A stretch of 48,473 nucleotides of DNA. Source: Photorhabdus khanii NC19 (GTDB taxonomy: Bacteria; Pseudomonadota; Gammaproteobacteria; Enterobacterales; Enterobacteriaceae). The DNA is taken from assembly GCF_000517265.1 (NCBI RefSeq), contig NZ_AYSJ01000007.1, positions 21,022-69,494 of the forward strand, given 5' to 3'. The position numbers and the translations under genes are program-made. Under the pieces are notes generated by a model, which searched no databases, was not told the DNA's origin, and saw nothing but the letters and a program-made list of their open reading frames with translations. Below are positions 17,641-29,329 of the stretch, one piece after another (within the stretch, counting starts at the first letter, position 1; each line of letters opens with the position of its first letter).

Positions 17641-17671
17641 TATAAATGGGGGAGAATTATCATTTTTCAAC
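17641..17671 (-). promoter_or_regulatory. Sigma-32 heat-shock promoter of hslVU
   Basis: Read on the minus strand the site is GTTGAAA, then 12 bases, then CCCCCATTTATA. This fits the sigma-32 consensus (CTTGAAA, 13-15 bases, CCCCATnT) with only the first base different and spacing within one base (13 if the second C is taken as the start). The TGA stop of ftsN (17667-17669) is part of the -35 element. Confidence 0.85.
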
Positions 17672-18494
17672 CCCCAGTAACACGGAGAATACAACCGGGT
17701 ACGCCAGCGCCTTTCAGGCGTTCCTGCATTTTTCCTGCGGTGCTTTTACTGTAAGGGCCAAGAACGACACGATGCCAGCCGTCTCCTGTTATGATTTGGC
17801 TTTCAATACCCGAAAATGCCAGGCTGGCGCGTACGGATTCAGCCTGGTCCATATTGCGGAATGAACCACATTGCAAAATCATACGTTGTGCATTTTCTGC
17901 TGGTTGAGGCTTGTTAGTTTCAGCCGGTGGTGGTGTCTGCGGCTGAACTGGCTGAGTTTGTATTTTTTGTTGTGGCAATGTTGGCTGAGGTTGTGGCTGT
18001 GGTCTTGTTTCCAGCGGTTGTTGCGTCTCTTCTGATGGTTTGATGATCACTTGTGAACGTGGTACTTGAACGCCATTGTATGGAATTTCTGGCAGTGAGG
18101 TCGCGGGTTGACGCATATCTGCCTGCATTTGTTCAAGTAACTGCCGTTGTTCTGCGGTCAGCGGAATGCGTGAATTTGTCTGCTTGCCGGATGATGGCTC
18201 ACGTGGCGTCGCGATACCAACAGGGCGATTTTCCAATTCTTTGATATAGCGCCAGCGCTCTTCTGGTTTTGGTGGTAAGCCATTATTTTGCTGAGGATGT
18301 TTTGGTAGTACGTCTGGCGCGCTTTCTTGTCCATTGTGGGTAATAAAGTAAAGGCCGCCAATAAAGATAACGACCAATGCTACCGCGACTGCCAGAGTGG
18401 TTTTTGGCAGACCCTGGGACGGGTATTTTTTCTTATCGGTGTTTTTACGGCGGGTGTTTGAACGCCCGCGACTCACATAATCTCGTTGTGCCAC
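17667..18494 (-). CDS. ftsN: Cell division protein FtsN
   Basis: The 275-residue protein (shorter than the 319 of E. coli) has a basic cytoplasmic start (MAQRDYVSRGRSNTRRKN), one transmembrane helix TTLAVAVALVVIFIGGLYFI at about 32-51, the essential periplasmic helix region with PEERWRYIKELENRP, a Pro/Gln-rich linker (about 150-195) and a C-terminal SPOR domain (ILQCGSFRNMDQAESVRASL to the end) that binds denuded glycan at the septum. FtsN triggers septal peptidoglycan synthesis. The linker is the part that is shorter than in E. coli. It lies between cytR and hslV in the usual order. Confidence 0.95.
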   Translation of the reverse strand: MAQRDYVSRGRSNTRRKNTDKKKYPSQGLPKTTLAVAVALVVIFIGGLYFITHNGQESAPDVLPKHPQQNNGLPPKPEERWRYIKELENRPVGIATPREPSSGKQTNSRIPLTAEQRQLLEQMQADMRQPATSLPEIPYNGVQVPRSQVIIKPSEETQQPLETRPQPQPQPTLPQQKIQTQPVQPQTPPPAETNKPQPAENAQRMILQCGSFRNMDQAESVRASLAFSGIESQIITGDGWHRVVLGPYSKSTAGKMQERLKGAGVPGCILRVTGG

Positions 18495-18563
18495 TGTCTA
18501 ATTCGCTGAGTTATTTAAATAAAAGAAAATAAACGACATGTTACTTAACCTGGAGTTATTTGC

Positions 18564-19592
18564 CTAGCTTTTAGGCGAACAGGTGCTTTGCCGAATGATT
18601 AATTCAGATTCCAGTAATTGGGAACCGCCAGATGTTGTATGGCCTTGGATTTGATCTAGTAACAGTAGCATCGCTTTTTGACCAATCTCATAACGGGGCT
18701 GTCCAACGGTAGTCAATGGCGGATCGCTATACATGGACAGACTTAAGTTGTCGAACCCGATGATTGATAAATCTTGCGGTATTCTTAAGCCCATTCTTTT
18801 AGCCTGCCACATAACACCAACCGCCATTACATCGCTGTGGCAGAAAATGGCGGTTGGGGGTTCTGGCAGAGACATCAGCTGTTTGGTCAGCTTTGCGCCA
18901 CTTTCATGGGTAAAGTTACCCTGGACGATATAATCTTCACGGATTGTCCCGCCAGAGCGACGCAATGCCTGAATATATCCTTGAAGGCGGTAGCGGCAAA
19001 GCAGGATATCTTCCGGCCCGGAGATACAGCCAATGTGTTTATGCCCCAGTGTTTGCAGGTAATAAGTGGCATTGAATGCTGCGGTCAGGTTATCAATGTG
19101 AATAGTCGGCAGTTCCAGCTCGGGTGCAAATTCGTTTGCCATGACCATGGGTGGCAGGTTTTTTTGTTCTTCTTTGCTGGCGTCAAATGGGATATTGGAG
19201 CCAAGCAGCAATAGGCCATCAATTTGTTTGGTGACAATCAGGTTGAGAAATGCGTGTTGCTGTTTTTGCTGATGTTGACAATCACCGATTAAAACCAGAT
19301 AACCCTGTTGCGTTGCTGTCTCTTCAATACCGCAAATCACATCAGTGAAAAAGGGATCACTGATATTCGGCACGATGATTAAAACCGTTTTCGACTCACT
19401 GCGTTTAAGATTACGGGATAAATTATTTGGGTAATAACCCACAGCCAGTACAGCTTGTTCCACTTTTTGTCGTGTCTGGGAAGAAACTTTTTCTGGATTC
19501 ATGAGTGTTCTTGATACTGTTGCGGTAGAAACGCCAGCCACTTCAGCGACATCTTTCATCGTTGCGGAGGTGCCATTCTTTTTCTGCTCCAA
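18564..19592 (-). CDS. cytR: CytR, LacI-family repressor of nucleoside genes
   Basis: The 342-residue regulator has a LacI helix-turn-helix MKDVAEVAGVSTATVSRTLM (about residues 12-31) and hinge NLSRNLKRSESKTVLIIVPN, then a periplasmic-binding-like effector domain that closely follows E. coli CytR: IGDCQHQQKQ, ITKQIDGLLLLGS, LPPMVMANEFAPELELPT and HIDNLTAAFNA. CytR binds between CRP dimers and is released by cytidine, controlling nucleoside uptake and catabolism genes. It is followed by ftsN on the same strand. A CRP-like site lies about 180 bases upstream, as expected of its CRP-dependent, self-regulated promoter. Confidence 0.95.
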   Translation of the reverse strand: MEQKKNGTSATMKDVAEVAGVSTATVSRTLMNPEKVSSQTRQKVEQAVLAVGYYPNNLSRNLKRSESKTVLIIVPNISDPFFTDVICGIEETATQQGYLVLIGDCQHQQKQQHAFLNLIVTKQIDGLLLLGSNIPFDASKEEQKNLPPMVMANEFAPELELPTIHIDNLTAAFNATYYLQTLGHKHIGCISGPEDILLCRYRLQGYIQALRRSGGTIREDYIVQGNFTHESGAKLTKQLMSLPEPPTAIFCHSDVMAVGVMWQAKRMGLRIPQDLSIIGFDNLSLSMYSDPPLTTVGQPRYEIGQKAMLLLLDQIQGHTTSGGSQLLESELIIRQSTCSPKS

Positions 19593-19918
19593 AACTCACT
19601 CCTCATTTCCTGACTGATTAGTTAAACGATTGTCATTTTCTGGTTGCCGGGAAACCGTCAGTGACGTTAAGCAAGTCACGACATTTGGTTTAAGGTGATG
19701 ACAATGTTATTAAGGGACCATTCTAAACAGTTTGGCAAATTCGTTTATTCCTTAGTTTGCAAAAAAGTGTGATATAAATCATTTATTCGATATAGCTCGC
19801 AAATTAGTGAATAATTTTTTATTGATTAAGGATGACTCAGGGTGATTTTACTCAGTCGCAAATAGAAGTATGTTTAATCTGATAAAGTTATATGTTTTAA
19901 AATAAAGGTGATTAATCA
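19593..19918. promoter_or_regulatory. cytR upstream region with a CRP-like site
   Basis: This 326-base gap lies between the starts of cytR and the end of priA. At 19768-19783 TGTGA-TATAAA-TCATT matches the CRP left half fully and three bases of the right half. TTTGCAAA-like octamers on either side (about 19756-19764 and 19797-19803) could be CytR half sites. No coding frame is visible. Confidence 0.4.
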
Positions 19919-22168
<2,250 letters not shown>

Positions 22169-22337
22169 TTATAGAGTATCACAGACCATGAGCGGATTTC
22201 ATTGCGGGATAGGTAGATATTCTGTATGATCCGCCGCCTTTGGTACAAAAGATACCAAACTTATTTTATCAACACGACGTGTGGTGTCTGGCGGCAACAG
22301 GGCTGGATAGCGACACGGCCTTAACAGAGGTTATCCC

Positions 22338-22553
22338 ATGAAAAAAGATATTCATCCTAAATATGAAGCAGTTACTGCAACTTGTTCTTGCGGTAATGTA
22401 ATGCAGATCAAATCTACCGTTAATCACGCTCTGAACCTGGACGTATGTGGCCAATGCCACCCATTCTATACTGGTAAACAACGTGATGTTGCTACCGGTG
22501 GTCGTGTTGATCGTTTCAACAAACGTTTCAACGTTCCAGGTGTTGGCAAGTAA
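22338..22553 (+). CDS. rpmE: Ribosomal protein L31, zinc-binding form
   Basis: The 71-residue protein has the Zn-binding cysteines Cys16, Cys18, Cys37 and Cys40 (TCSCGN and [13 protein letters not shown]), marking the C+ form rather than the zinc-independent YkgM type. It bridges the two ribosomal subunits. AGAGG lies 9 bases upstream of the ATG. It is divergent from priA; in E. coli yiiX lies between rpmE and metJ, but here metJ follows directly on the opposite strand. Confidence 0.98.
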   Translation: MKKDIHPKYEAVTATCSCGNVMQIKSTVNHALNLDVCGQCHPFYTGKQRDVATGGRVDRFNKRFNVPGVGK

Positions 22554-22600
22554 TTGCCAAATTGGGTCTGCTTATAAAGCAGATCAGCTGGTACGAACAA

Positions 22601-22630
22601 ACGCCCGATGTTTTGCATCGGGCGTTTTGT
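22601..22630 (+). terminator. rpmE terminator
   Basis: ACGCCCGATG and CATCGGGCGT form a perfect 10-base stem with a TTTTG loop, followed by TTTGTATTT. It is a strong intrinsic terminator 48 bases after rpmE. Confidence 0.92.
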
Positions 22631-22667
22631 ATTTAAATCGGTCATTCTGTATTTTAATATAGTAAAA

Positions 22668-22690
22668 ACCCCCTGAGCTTTGCAGGAGGT
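22668..22690 (-). terminator. metJ terminator
   Basis: Read on the minus strand, ACCTCCTG pairs with CAGGGGGT around a CAAAGCT loop (one wobble), followed by TTTTACTAT. It lies 15 bases beyond the metJ stop. Confidence 0.75.
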
Positions 22691-22704
22691 TCCTTATACC
22701 ACTA

Positions 22705-23022
22705 TCAATATTCCCAGGTATCGGGATCAATGCCTAATTCCCGCATGATCCCTTTGGCAGCCTCTGGGATTTCGTCATTACGCTCTTTGCGTAAATCAGC
22801 GTCATCGGGCAGTGGTTGCCCGGTAAATGCATGCAGGAATGCTTCACACAGCAATTCACTGTTAGTCGCGTGACGCAGGTTATTTACCTGGCGGCGGGTG
22901 CGCTCATCAGTGAGGATCCTCAACACTTTCAAAGGAATTGAAACTGTGATTTTCTTCACTTGTTCGCTTTTTTTGCCATGTTCAGCATAAGGGCTGACAT
23001 ATTCACCGTTCCACTCGGCCAT
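22705..23022 (-). CDS. metJ: Methionine repressor MetJ
   Basis: The 105-residue ribbon-helix-helix repressor has the same length and near-identical sequence as E. coli MetJ. The DNA-contacting beta strand is [15 protein letters not shown] (about residues 22-36), followed by the two helices [20 protein letters not shown] and [14 protein letters not shown]. With S-adenosylmethionine as corepressor it binds tandem 8-base met boxes. Two clear operators lie in this window, before metB (23220-23251) and before metF (27160-27199). It is divergent from metB, so the first operator probably controls both promoters. Confidence 0.98.
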   Translation of the reverse strand: MAEWNGEYVSPYAEHGKKSEQVKKITVSIPLKVLRILTDERTRRQVNNLRHATNSELLCEAFLHAFTGQPLPDDADLRKERNDEIPEAAKGIMRELGIDPDTWEY

Positions 23023-23219
23023 GGGGTACCTTAAATAGTCGTGAAATCATAAAAGTAAGCCGGATAACAGAACCCGCTTTCGTTGCAAAATATTGCCATT
23101 TTATCGTGATTTCCTTATCAATTATACAGTTATAGTATATGCGATAAACTAATGACTACTAATAATAAAAGCAGCATAGTTGTAATGGATAATTATCCCA
23201 TTACTTAATCTAACCGTAA

Positions 23220-23251
23220 AGAGGTTTGGATGTCTAGATGTATTGACGTCT
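23220..23251. promoter_or_regulatory. MetJ operator, four tandem met boxes (metJ/metB)
   Basis: Four contiguous 8-base units read AGAGGTTT, GGATGTCT, AGATGTAT and TGACGTCT against the consensus AGACGTCT (6, 6, 6 and 7 matches). MetJ binds cooperatively to two or more adjacent boxes. The block lies 59 bases upstream of the metB start, between the divergent metJ and metB genes. Confidence 0.88.
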
Positions 23252-23309
23252 ATTGTGGTGGCGGGTATTCTTCCCTGACTCGAATTTATGACAGGCAGTG
23301 GTGACTGAT

Positions 23310-24470
23310 ATGACACGCAAACAGGCAACAATAGCAGTTCGCAGTGGGCTGAATAATGATGAGCAGTATGGCTGTGTTGTTCCGCCTATTTATCTTTCCA
23401 GTACATATAATTTTACAGATTTTAATCAGCCGAGAACACATGATTATTCCCGGAGGGGTAATCCAGGCCGCGATATGGTGCAGAGGGTATTGGCTGAACT
23501 GGAGGGGGGAGTCGGTGCTGTTATGACCAGCAGCGGTATGTCAGCGATTCACCTGTTATGCACGGTTTTTCTTAAGCCGGGCGATCTGTTGGTTGCTCCT
23601 CATGACTGTTATGGTGGCAGCTACCGCTTGTTTGACAGCCAGAGTAAACGCGGTGCTTATGAAGTGGCTTTTATCGATCAGAGTGATGAACAGGCGTTAA
23701 AACAGGTATTGTCCAGAAAGCCAAAGTTGGTATTAATTGAAACGCCAAGTAATCCTTTATTGCGTATCGTGGATATTGCCCATATATGCCAGCTTTCCCA
23801 TGAGGTCGGTGCGACAGTGATTGTCGATAACACTTTCCTGAGTCCTGTATTACAAAAACCGCTGGCATTGGGGGCAGATCTGGTTGTTCATTCCTGTACT
23901 AAATATCTTAACGGACATTCTGATGTTATTGCCGGAGCCATTATTGCAAAGGATGAAGATATCGCGACGGAGCTTGCCTGGTGGGCGAATAATATTGGTG
24001 TGACCGGTGCGGCGTTTGATAGTTATCTTCTGTTGCGTGGGATGCGTACTTTATCGCCACGGATCCTTTTACAGCAAAATAATGCGCGGGAGATTGTGAA
24101 TTATCTTCAACAACAACCGCTAGTGAAGAAACTTTTTTATCCTGCTTTGAAAGATCATCCAGGGCATGAAATTGCCTGTAAGCAACAGTCCGGTTTTGGT
24201 GCAATGATAAGTTTTGAGTTAGATGGCAATGAATCGGCAATACGTTGTTTTCTGTCTGAGTTGAAATTATTTACTTTGGCGGAATCATTGGGAGGCGTGG
24301 AAACGTTGATTTCCCATACTGCTACCATGACTCATGCGGGAATGTCAGCACAGGCAAGAGCAGAAGCGGGTATTACGGATTCATTGTTGCGTGTTTCTGT
24401 GGGTATTGAAGATAGTCAGGATTTAATCGCTGATTTGGAAAATGCATTTCAGGCAGTAGTAAAGGAGTGA
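23310..24470 (+). CDS. metB: Cystathionine gamma-synthase
   Basis: The 386-residue PLP enzyme (same length as E. coli) joins O-succinylhomoserine and cysteine into cystathionine. Visible are DYSRRGNPGRDMVQRVLAEL, the SSGMSAIHL cofactor loop, the YGGSYRLFD substrate Tyr region, VDNTFLSPVLQKPLALGADL and the PLP-lysine segment SCTKYLNGHSD (about residue 198). ATG 23310 is chosen because homologues begin MTRKQATIAVRSG; GTG 23298 would add four residues. metL begins 2 bases after the stop, forming metBL. MetJ boxes upstream imply repression by S-adenosylmethionine. Confidence 0.98.
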   Translation: MTRKQATIAVRSGLNNDEQYGCVVPPIYLSSTYNFTDFNQPRTHDYSRRGNPGRDMVQRVLAELEGGVGAVMTSSGMSAIHLLCTVFLKPGDLLVAPHDCYGGSYRLFDSQSKRGAYEVAFIDQSDEQALKQVLSRKPKLVLIETPSNPLLRIVDIAHICQLSHEVGATVIVDNTFLSPVLQKPLALGADLVVHSCTKYLNGHSDVIAGAIIAKDEDIATELAWWANNIGVTGAAFDSYLLLRGMRTLSPRILLQQNNAREIVNYLQQQPLVKKLFYPALKDHPGHEIACKQQSGFGAMISFELDGNESAIRCFLSELKLFTLAESLGGVETLISHTATMTHAGMSAQARAEAGITDSLLRVSVGIEDSQDLIADLENAFQAVVKE

Positions 24471-24472
24471 CC

Positions 24473-26908
24473 ATGAGTGCACTGGCAGTAGCAGGGGCGG
24501 AAAATGGCCGCCAATTACATAAGTTTGGTGGAAGCAGTCTCGCGGATGTGAAATGTTATCAACGGGTAGCCAAGATTATGGCTAATTACAGTCAACCTGG
24601 TGATTTAATGGTGGTATCCGCGGCAGGCAGTACAACCAACCAGTTAATTAACTGGCTTAAGCTCAGCCAGAACGATCGTATTTCTGCCCATCAGGTACAG
24701 CAGGTTTTGCGCCGTTATCAGCAGGATCTTATCAGAGGTTTGCTGCCTGAAACTGTTGCTGAAGAATTGGTGAAGTATTTTATTGCCGATCTTGAAAGGT
24801 TGAGTGCATTACTGGATAAGCCGGTGAGTGATGTGACTTATGCGGAAGTTGTGGGGCACGGAGAGATCTGGTCTGCACGTTTGATGTCAGCGGTGCTTGA
24901 AGCTCAGGGTATCCCCAGTGACTGGGTGGATGCCCGTCAGTTTTTACGCGCGGAGCGGGCGGCTCAACCTCAAGTTGATGTTGACCTTTCTCAGCCATTA
25001 TTGAATCAGCTGTTAACGCAAAATCTTAATAACCGACTGGTTGTAACGGGATTTATCTCCAGTAATCATGATGGAGAAACGGTTTTACTGGGGAGAAATG
25101 GCAGTGACTATTCTGCAACGCAGGTTGGTGCTCTGGCAGGGGCTAAACGGGTAACCATCTGGAGTGATGTCGCCGGTGTTTACAGCGCCGATCCGAGAAA
25201 AGTAAAAGACGCCTGTCTGTTACCTTTATTACGTCTGGATGAAGCGAGTGAGCTTGCTCGTCTTGCAGCACCTGTGCTGCATACCCGTACCTTACAGCCC
25301 GTTTCCGTCAGTGATATTGATTTACTGCTGCGTTGCAGCTACCAGCCGGAGCAGGGTTCTACCCGTGTTGAAAGGGTGTTGGCTTCCGGGACTGGGGCGA
25401 AAATTGTCACCAGCCATGATGAAGTTTGTCTGATTGAGTTGCATGTGGCTGCTCATAATGATTTTAAACAGATATACAAAGATATTGATCTGTTGTTAAA
25501 ACGGGGACAAATCCGCCCACTGGCAACCGGTATCCATCCAGACTGTAACCTGATTCAGCTCTGTTACACTGCCGAAGTGGTGAATAGTGCACTGGAGGTT
25601 TTGGAAGATGCTGTGCTGCCGGGGAAACTTTCCCTGAGAGAAGGATTGGCATTGGTGGCGCTGGTTGGGGCAGGTGTATGTAAGAATCCATTGCATTGCC
25701 ATCGTTTTTATCAGCAGCTTAAAGATCAACCGGTAGAATTTATCTGGCATGCGGAGGATGGTATCAGTCTTGTCGCTGTGTTGCGGACTAATCAGACTGA
25801 ACATGTGATTCAGGGGCTGCATCAGAGTTTGTTCCGTGCTGAAAAGCGCATTGGCCTGATTTTGTTTGGTAAAGGGAATATCGGCTCCCGTTGGCTGGAG
25901 TTATTCGCCCGTGAGCAGAAAAATATTTCTGCCCGCAGTGATTTTGAATTTATTCTGGCTGGTGTGGCGGATAGTCGCCGTAGTTTACTCGACTATCAGG
26001 GGATTAATGCCAGCCGGGCACTAGCTTTCTTTGATGCTGAAGCGACAGACCATGATGTCGATGAGCTGTTCCTGTGGATGCGGGCGCACCCTTATGACGA
26101 TCTGGTGATCCTGGATGTGACTGCCAGTGAAGAACTGGCACGATGTTACAGTGATTTTGCCAGTTATGGTTTCCATGTTATCAGTGCCAATAAAATTGCC
26201 GGTGCTTCCAGTAGTAACGATTATCGTCTTATTCGTGACGCATTTGCCAAAACCGGTCGTCATTGGTTTTACAATGCAACTGTTGGCGCAGGCTTACCGA
26301 TCAACCATACCGTGAGAGATTTACGCGAGAGTGGCGATACCATTTTGTCCATCAGTGGTATTTTCTCCGGTACGTTATCTTGGCTGTTTCTGCAATTTGA
26401 TGGTTCAGTGCCATTCAGTGATTTGGTTGAACAGGCGTGGCAGCAGGGATTGACCGAGCCGGATCCACGAATTGATCTGTCTGGTCAGGATGTCATGCGT
26501 AAACTGATTATCCTCGCCCGTGAAGCCGGCTATGAGATTGAACCAGAGCAGGTGCGTGTTGAGTCATTAGTGCCGAAAGAAGCGAAATCAGGTTCTATTG
26601 AGCAGTTCTTTGATAACAGCGGTGCTATCAATGAGCAAATGATACAGCGATTGGCTGCGGCACAGGAAATGGGCATGGTATTGCGCTATGTTGCCCGTTT
26701 TGATGCGAATGGTAAGGCTAAAGTCGGTGTTGAAGCGGTACGTCCCGATCACCCATTGGCTTCCTTGTTACCGTGCGACAATGTATTCGCGATTGAGAGC
26801 CGTTGGTATCGTGATAATCCGCTGGTGATCCGTGGTCCGGGTGCCGGTCGTGATGTCACAGCAGGTGCGATTCAGTCTGATCTTAACCGTTTGTCACAAC
26901 TGCTTTAG
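24473..26908 (+). CDS. metL: Bifunctional aspartokinase II / homoserine dehydrogenase II
   Basis: The 811-residue fusion has an N-terminal aspartokinase (HKFGGSSLADVKCYQRVAKI, VLLGRNGSDYSATQVGAL, WSDVAGVYSADPRKVKDA), a middle regulatory-like region, and a C-terminal homoserine dehydrogenase from about residue 464 (ILFGKGNIGSRWLELFAREQ, YNATVGAGLPINHTVRDL, GIFSGTLSWLF). It performs the first and third steps of the aspartate pathway toward methionine. The start ATG 24473 has AAGGAG 5 bases upstream, and that Shine-Dalgarno overlaps the end of metB. A terminator follows at 26972-26999, so metF is a separate unit. Confidence 0.98.
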   Translation: MSALAVAGAENGRQLHKFGGSSLADVKCYQRVAKIMANYSQPGDLMVVSAAGSTTNQLINWLKLSQNDRISAHQVQQVLRRYQQDLIRGLLPETVAEELVKYFIADLERLSALLDKPVSDVTYAEVVGHGEIWSARLMSAVLEAQGIPSDWVDARQFLRAERAAQPQVDVDLSQPLLNQLLTQNLNNRLVVTGFISSNHDGETVLLGRNGSDYSATQVGALAGAKRVTIWSDVAGVYSADPRKVKDACLLPLLRLDEASELARLAAPVLHTRTLQPVSVSDIDLLLRCSYQPEQGSTRVERVLASGTGAKIVTSHDEVCLIELHVAAHNDFKQIYKDIDLLLKRGQIRPLATGIHPDCNLIQLCYTAEVVNSALEVLEDAVLPGKLSLREGLALVALVGAGVCKNPLHCHRFYQQLKDQPVEFIWHAEDGISLVAVLRTNQTEHVIQGLHQSLFRAEKRIGLILFGKGNIGSRWLELFAREQKNISARSDFEFILAGVADSRRSLLDYQGINASRALAFFDAEATDHDVDELFLWMRAHPYDDLVILDVTASEELARCYSDFASYGFHVISANKIAGASSSNDYRLIRDAFAKTGRHWFYNATVGAGLPINHTVRDLRESGDTILSISGIFSGTLSWLFLQFDGSVPFSDLVEQAWQQGLTEPDPRIDLSGQDVMRKLIILAREAGYEIEPEQVRVESLVPKEAKSGSIEQFFDNSGAINEQMIQRLAAAQEMGMVLRYVARFDANGKAKVGVEAVRPDHPLASLLPCDNVFAIESRWYRDNPLVIRGPGAGRDVTAGAIQSDLNRLSQLL

Positions 26909-26971
26909 GTTGCAAATCCCCACTTGTTAGCTGATGTAATTTCCTTCGCTTGATATTTGAGATAACGAGAG

Positions 26972-26999
26972 GAAGGGTGTTCTGGTAAAGACACCCTTC
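26972..26999 (+). terminator. metBL terminator
   Basis: GAAGGGTGT and ACACCCTTC form a perfect 9-base stem with a 10-base loop, followed by TTCATCGTT. It lies 63 bases after metL and 161 before the metF operator. Confidence 0.75.
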
Positions 27000-27159
27000 T
27001 TCATCGTTATCGCAGCCTTGGGTATCTTGATCTGCCAAATTGGTATAAACAGCGCCAAAGATTTCTTGATGAATTTTTTTCCGATTCAGAATGAATATTA
27101 CTCATTCTCTTAGCTCAAATTTATTGTTGACTAAAAAATCCCAATCCTTCATCTTATTT

Positions 27160-28148
<989 letters not shown>

Positions 28149-28155
28149 TCATTGG

Positions 28156-28196
28156 CTCTTATTAAGACATGTCGCTTAGTAAGAGCATATTTTTTC
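28156..28196 (+). terminator. metF terminator
   Basis: GCTCTTATTAAG and CTTAGTAAGAGC pair over 11 of 12 positions with an ACATGTCG loop, followed by ATATTTTTT. It starts 8 bases after the metF stop and marks the left boundary of the accessory island. Confidence 0.85.
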
Positions 28197-28965
28197 CGCT
28201 GTATTGCTATGAATAGTAAATTCTTATTATCTTTATGAATATTAAGGTTAATATACTTTTGATATTTAATTTTATATAGCTGAAAGGATAAAGGGGTTTT
28301 AATGTTAATAAATAATTTATTGTTATCAATTAAATGATTAGTCGAATCTGCCAGTTGAAATTAATATTTTATTACATAAAATTTACTGATTTACTGATTT
28401 ACTGATTTACTGATTTACTGATTTACTGATTTACTGATTGTTTATCCTGCCATGTTTAATTCATTTGTCTGCGATTTTATACTCTGCTTATTTTACATTA
28501 GCCTAACCTGCTGTAATCATTTAAAAACGTGAATGTAGAAATATTAAATATTTTAGATCAGGAGCGGATTTAATTTAATAAATGTAACTTTTTAGCAGGA
28601 TAGTTAATGGTATTTAATAGAAAATCATTAACCGTTAATAGCGAGTTGAAAGTAAATCTTCACGTAAAAGAATATTATCCGAATAAGATAGGTGTTTAAG
28701 CGTTTTCACTCCGGTTATTTTATGAAGAAAACCATAAAAATAACGCAATAAAAAAGGGATAAAACGGTTAATTTGGCAGGATTTAAACCTTGGATAAAGG
28801 GGCTGATTATCCGAGAAAACAGAAAAGGATATTTTTATATTATCAGGCTATTTACTTGCTGATTTATGAAGGGTAGATTCGACTAATAAATAGATGTTGA
28901 TACTCTCTCCTATGCTAAAAATGTGAGATCTCGCCCTGATTTGACCAATGATACCGTTCTCATCC
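28197..28965. other. AT-rich gene-poor stretch downstream of metF
   Basis: No recognisable gene is present. It contains an 8-base tandem repeat (28381-28439). A 30-residue frame at 28607-28699 (MVFNRKSLTVNSELKVNLHV and so on) has AGGA 8 bases upstream of its ATG and could be the 5' end of a lost gene. The sequence is visibly low in G+C compared with metF before it and the effector gene after it. Confidence 0.4.
28381..28439. repeat. Tandem repeat, unit ATTTACTG, about 7.4 copies
   Basis: Seven perfect consecutive copies of the 8-base unit ATTTACTG occupy 28381-28436, followed by a partial unit (ATT). The unit is perfect throughout, so the array is recent or kept homogeneous by slippage. It lies outside any gene. 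Confidence 0.95.
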
Positions 28966-29124
28966 TTAATTAACGAAATAGTTCAATTTAAAGTGGGATC
29001 CTGCCCTGTTAGCCGCCGTATGCACGAATGCAGCTATTGTTGTGCCCATCAAAGCCGCTGCGCGAGAAATAACTTCCTTTTCATCAATATCCATCTTTAA
29101 ATCAAATCGAGTAACAGCAGTCAT
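28966..29124 (-). pseudogene. DUF1778-type (TacA-like) antitoxin, truncated
   Basis: The minus frame from ATG 29124 gives 52 residues: MTAVTRFDLKMDIDEKEVIS, then RAAALMGTTIAAFVHTAANR and a short unrelated tail. The N-terminal strand and 'EKEVISRAA.LMG.T.AAFV' helix form the ribbon-helix-helix domain of DUF1778 antitoxins, which normally pair with a GNAT acetyltransferase toxin that blocks tRNA. Family members have about 90 residues, so the toxin-binding C-terminus is missing, and no acetyltransferase gene follows. AGGA lies 8 bases before the start, so it may still be translated. A second fragment of the same family lies at 31774-31848. Confidence 0.6.
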
Positions 29125-29329
29125 AAGCATTTTCCTATAAATACAGTAAATTAACGTATGCAGCATTTTACTGTATAAAATTTGAGTAGGTAAGTTTGAG
29201 TATTGAGTCGATAACGGAAATCTTCTGATTACCCAAAACAGACAAAAGTCTGATCACTTTTTTACATAAGCAGGGCAGGAAAAATACTAAGATGCCCCTA
29301 ATTAACTCAACCTAATTTTGGAAAAGATC

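Noticed and set aside
28381-28439. Possible CRISPR array
   Set aside because: The repeats are only 8 bases and directly adjacent with no spacers; no cas genes in the window.
29220-29329. Possible ExsA/LcrF-type activator site upstream of the effector (ACAAAAGTCTGATC region)
   Set aside because: A-rich and GTC-TGA elements are present, but their spacing does not match a site I can defend; not claimed.
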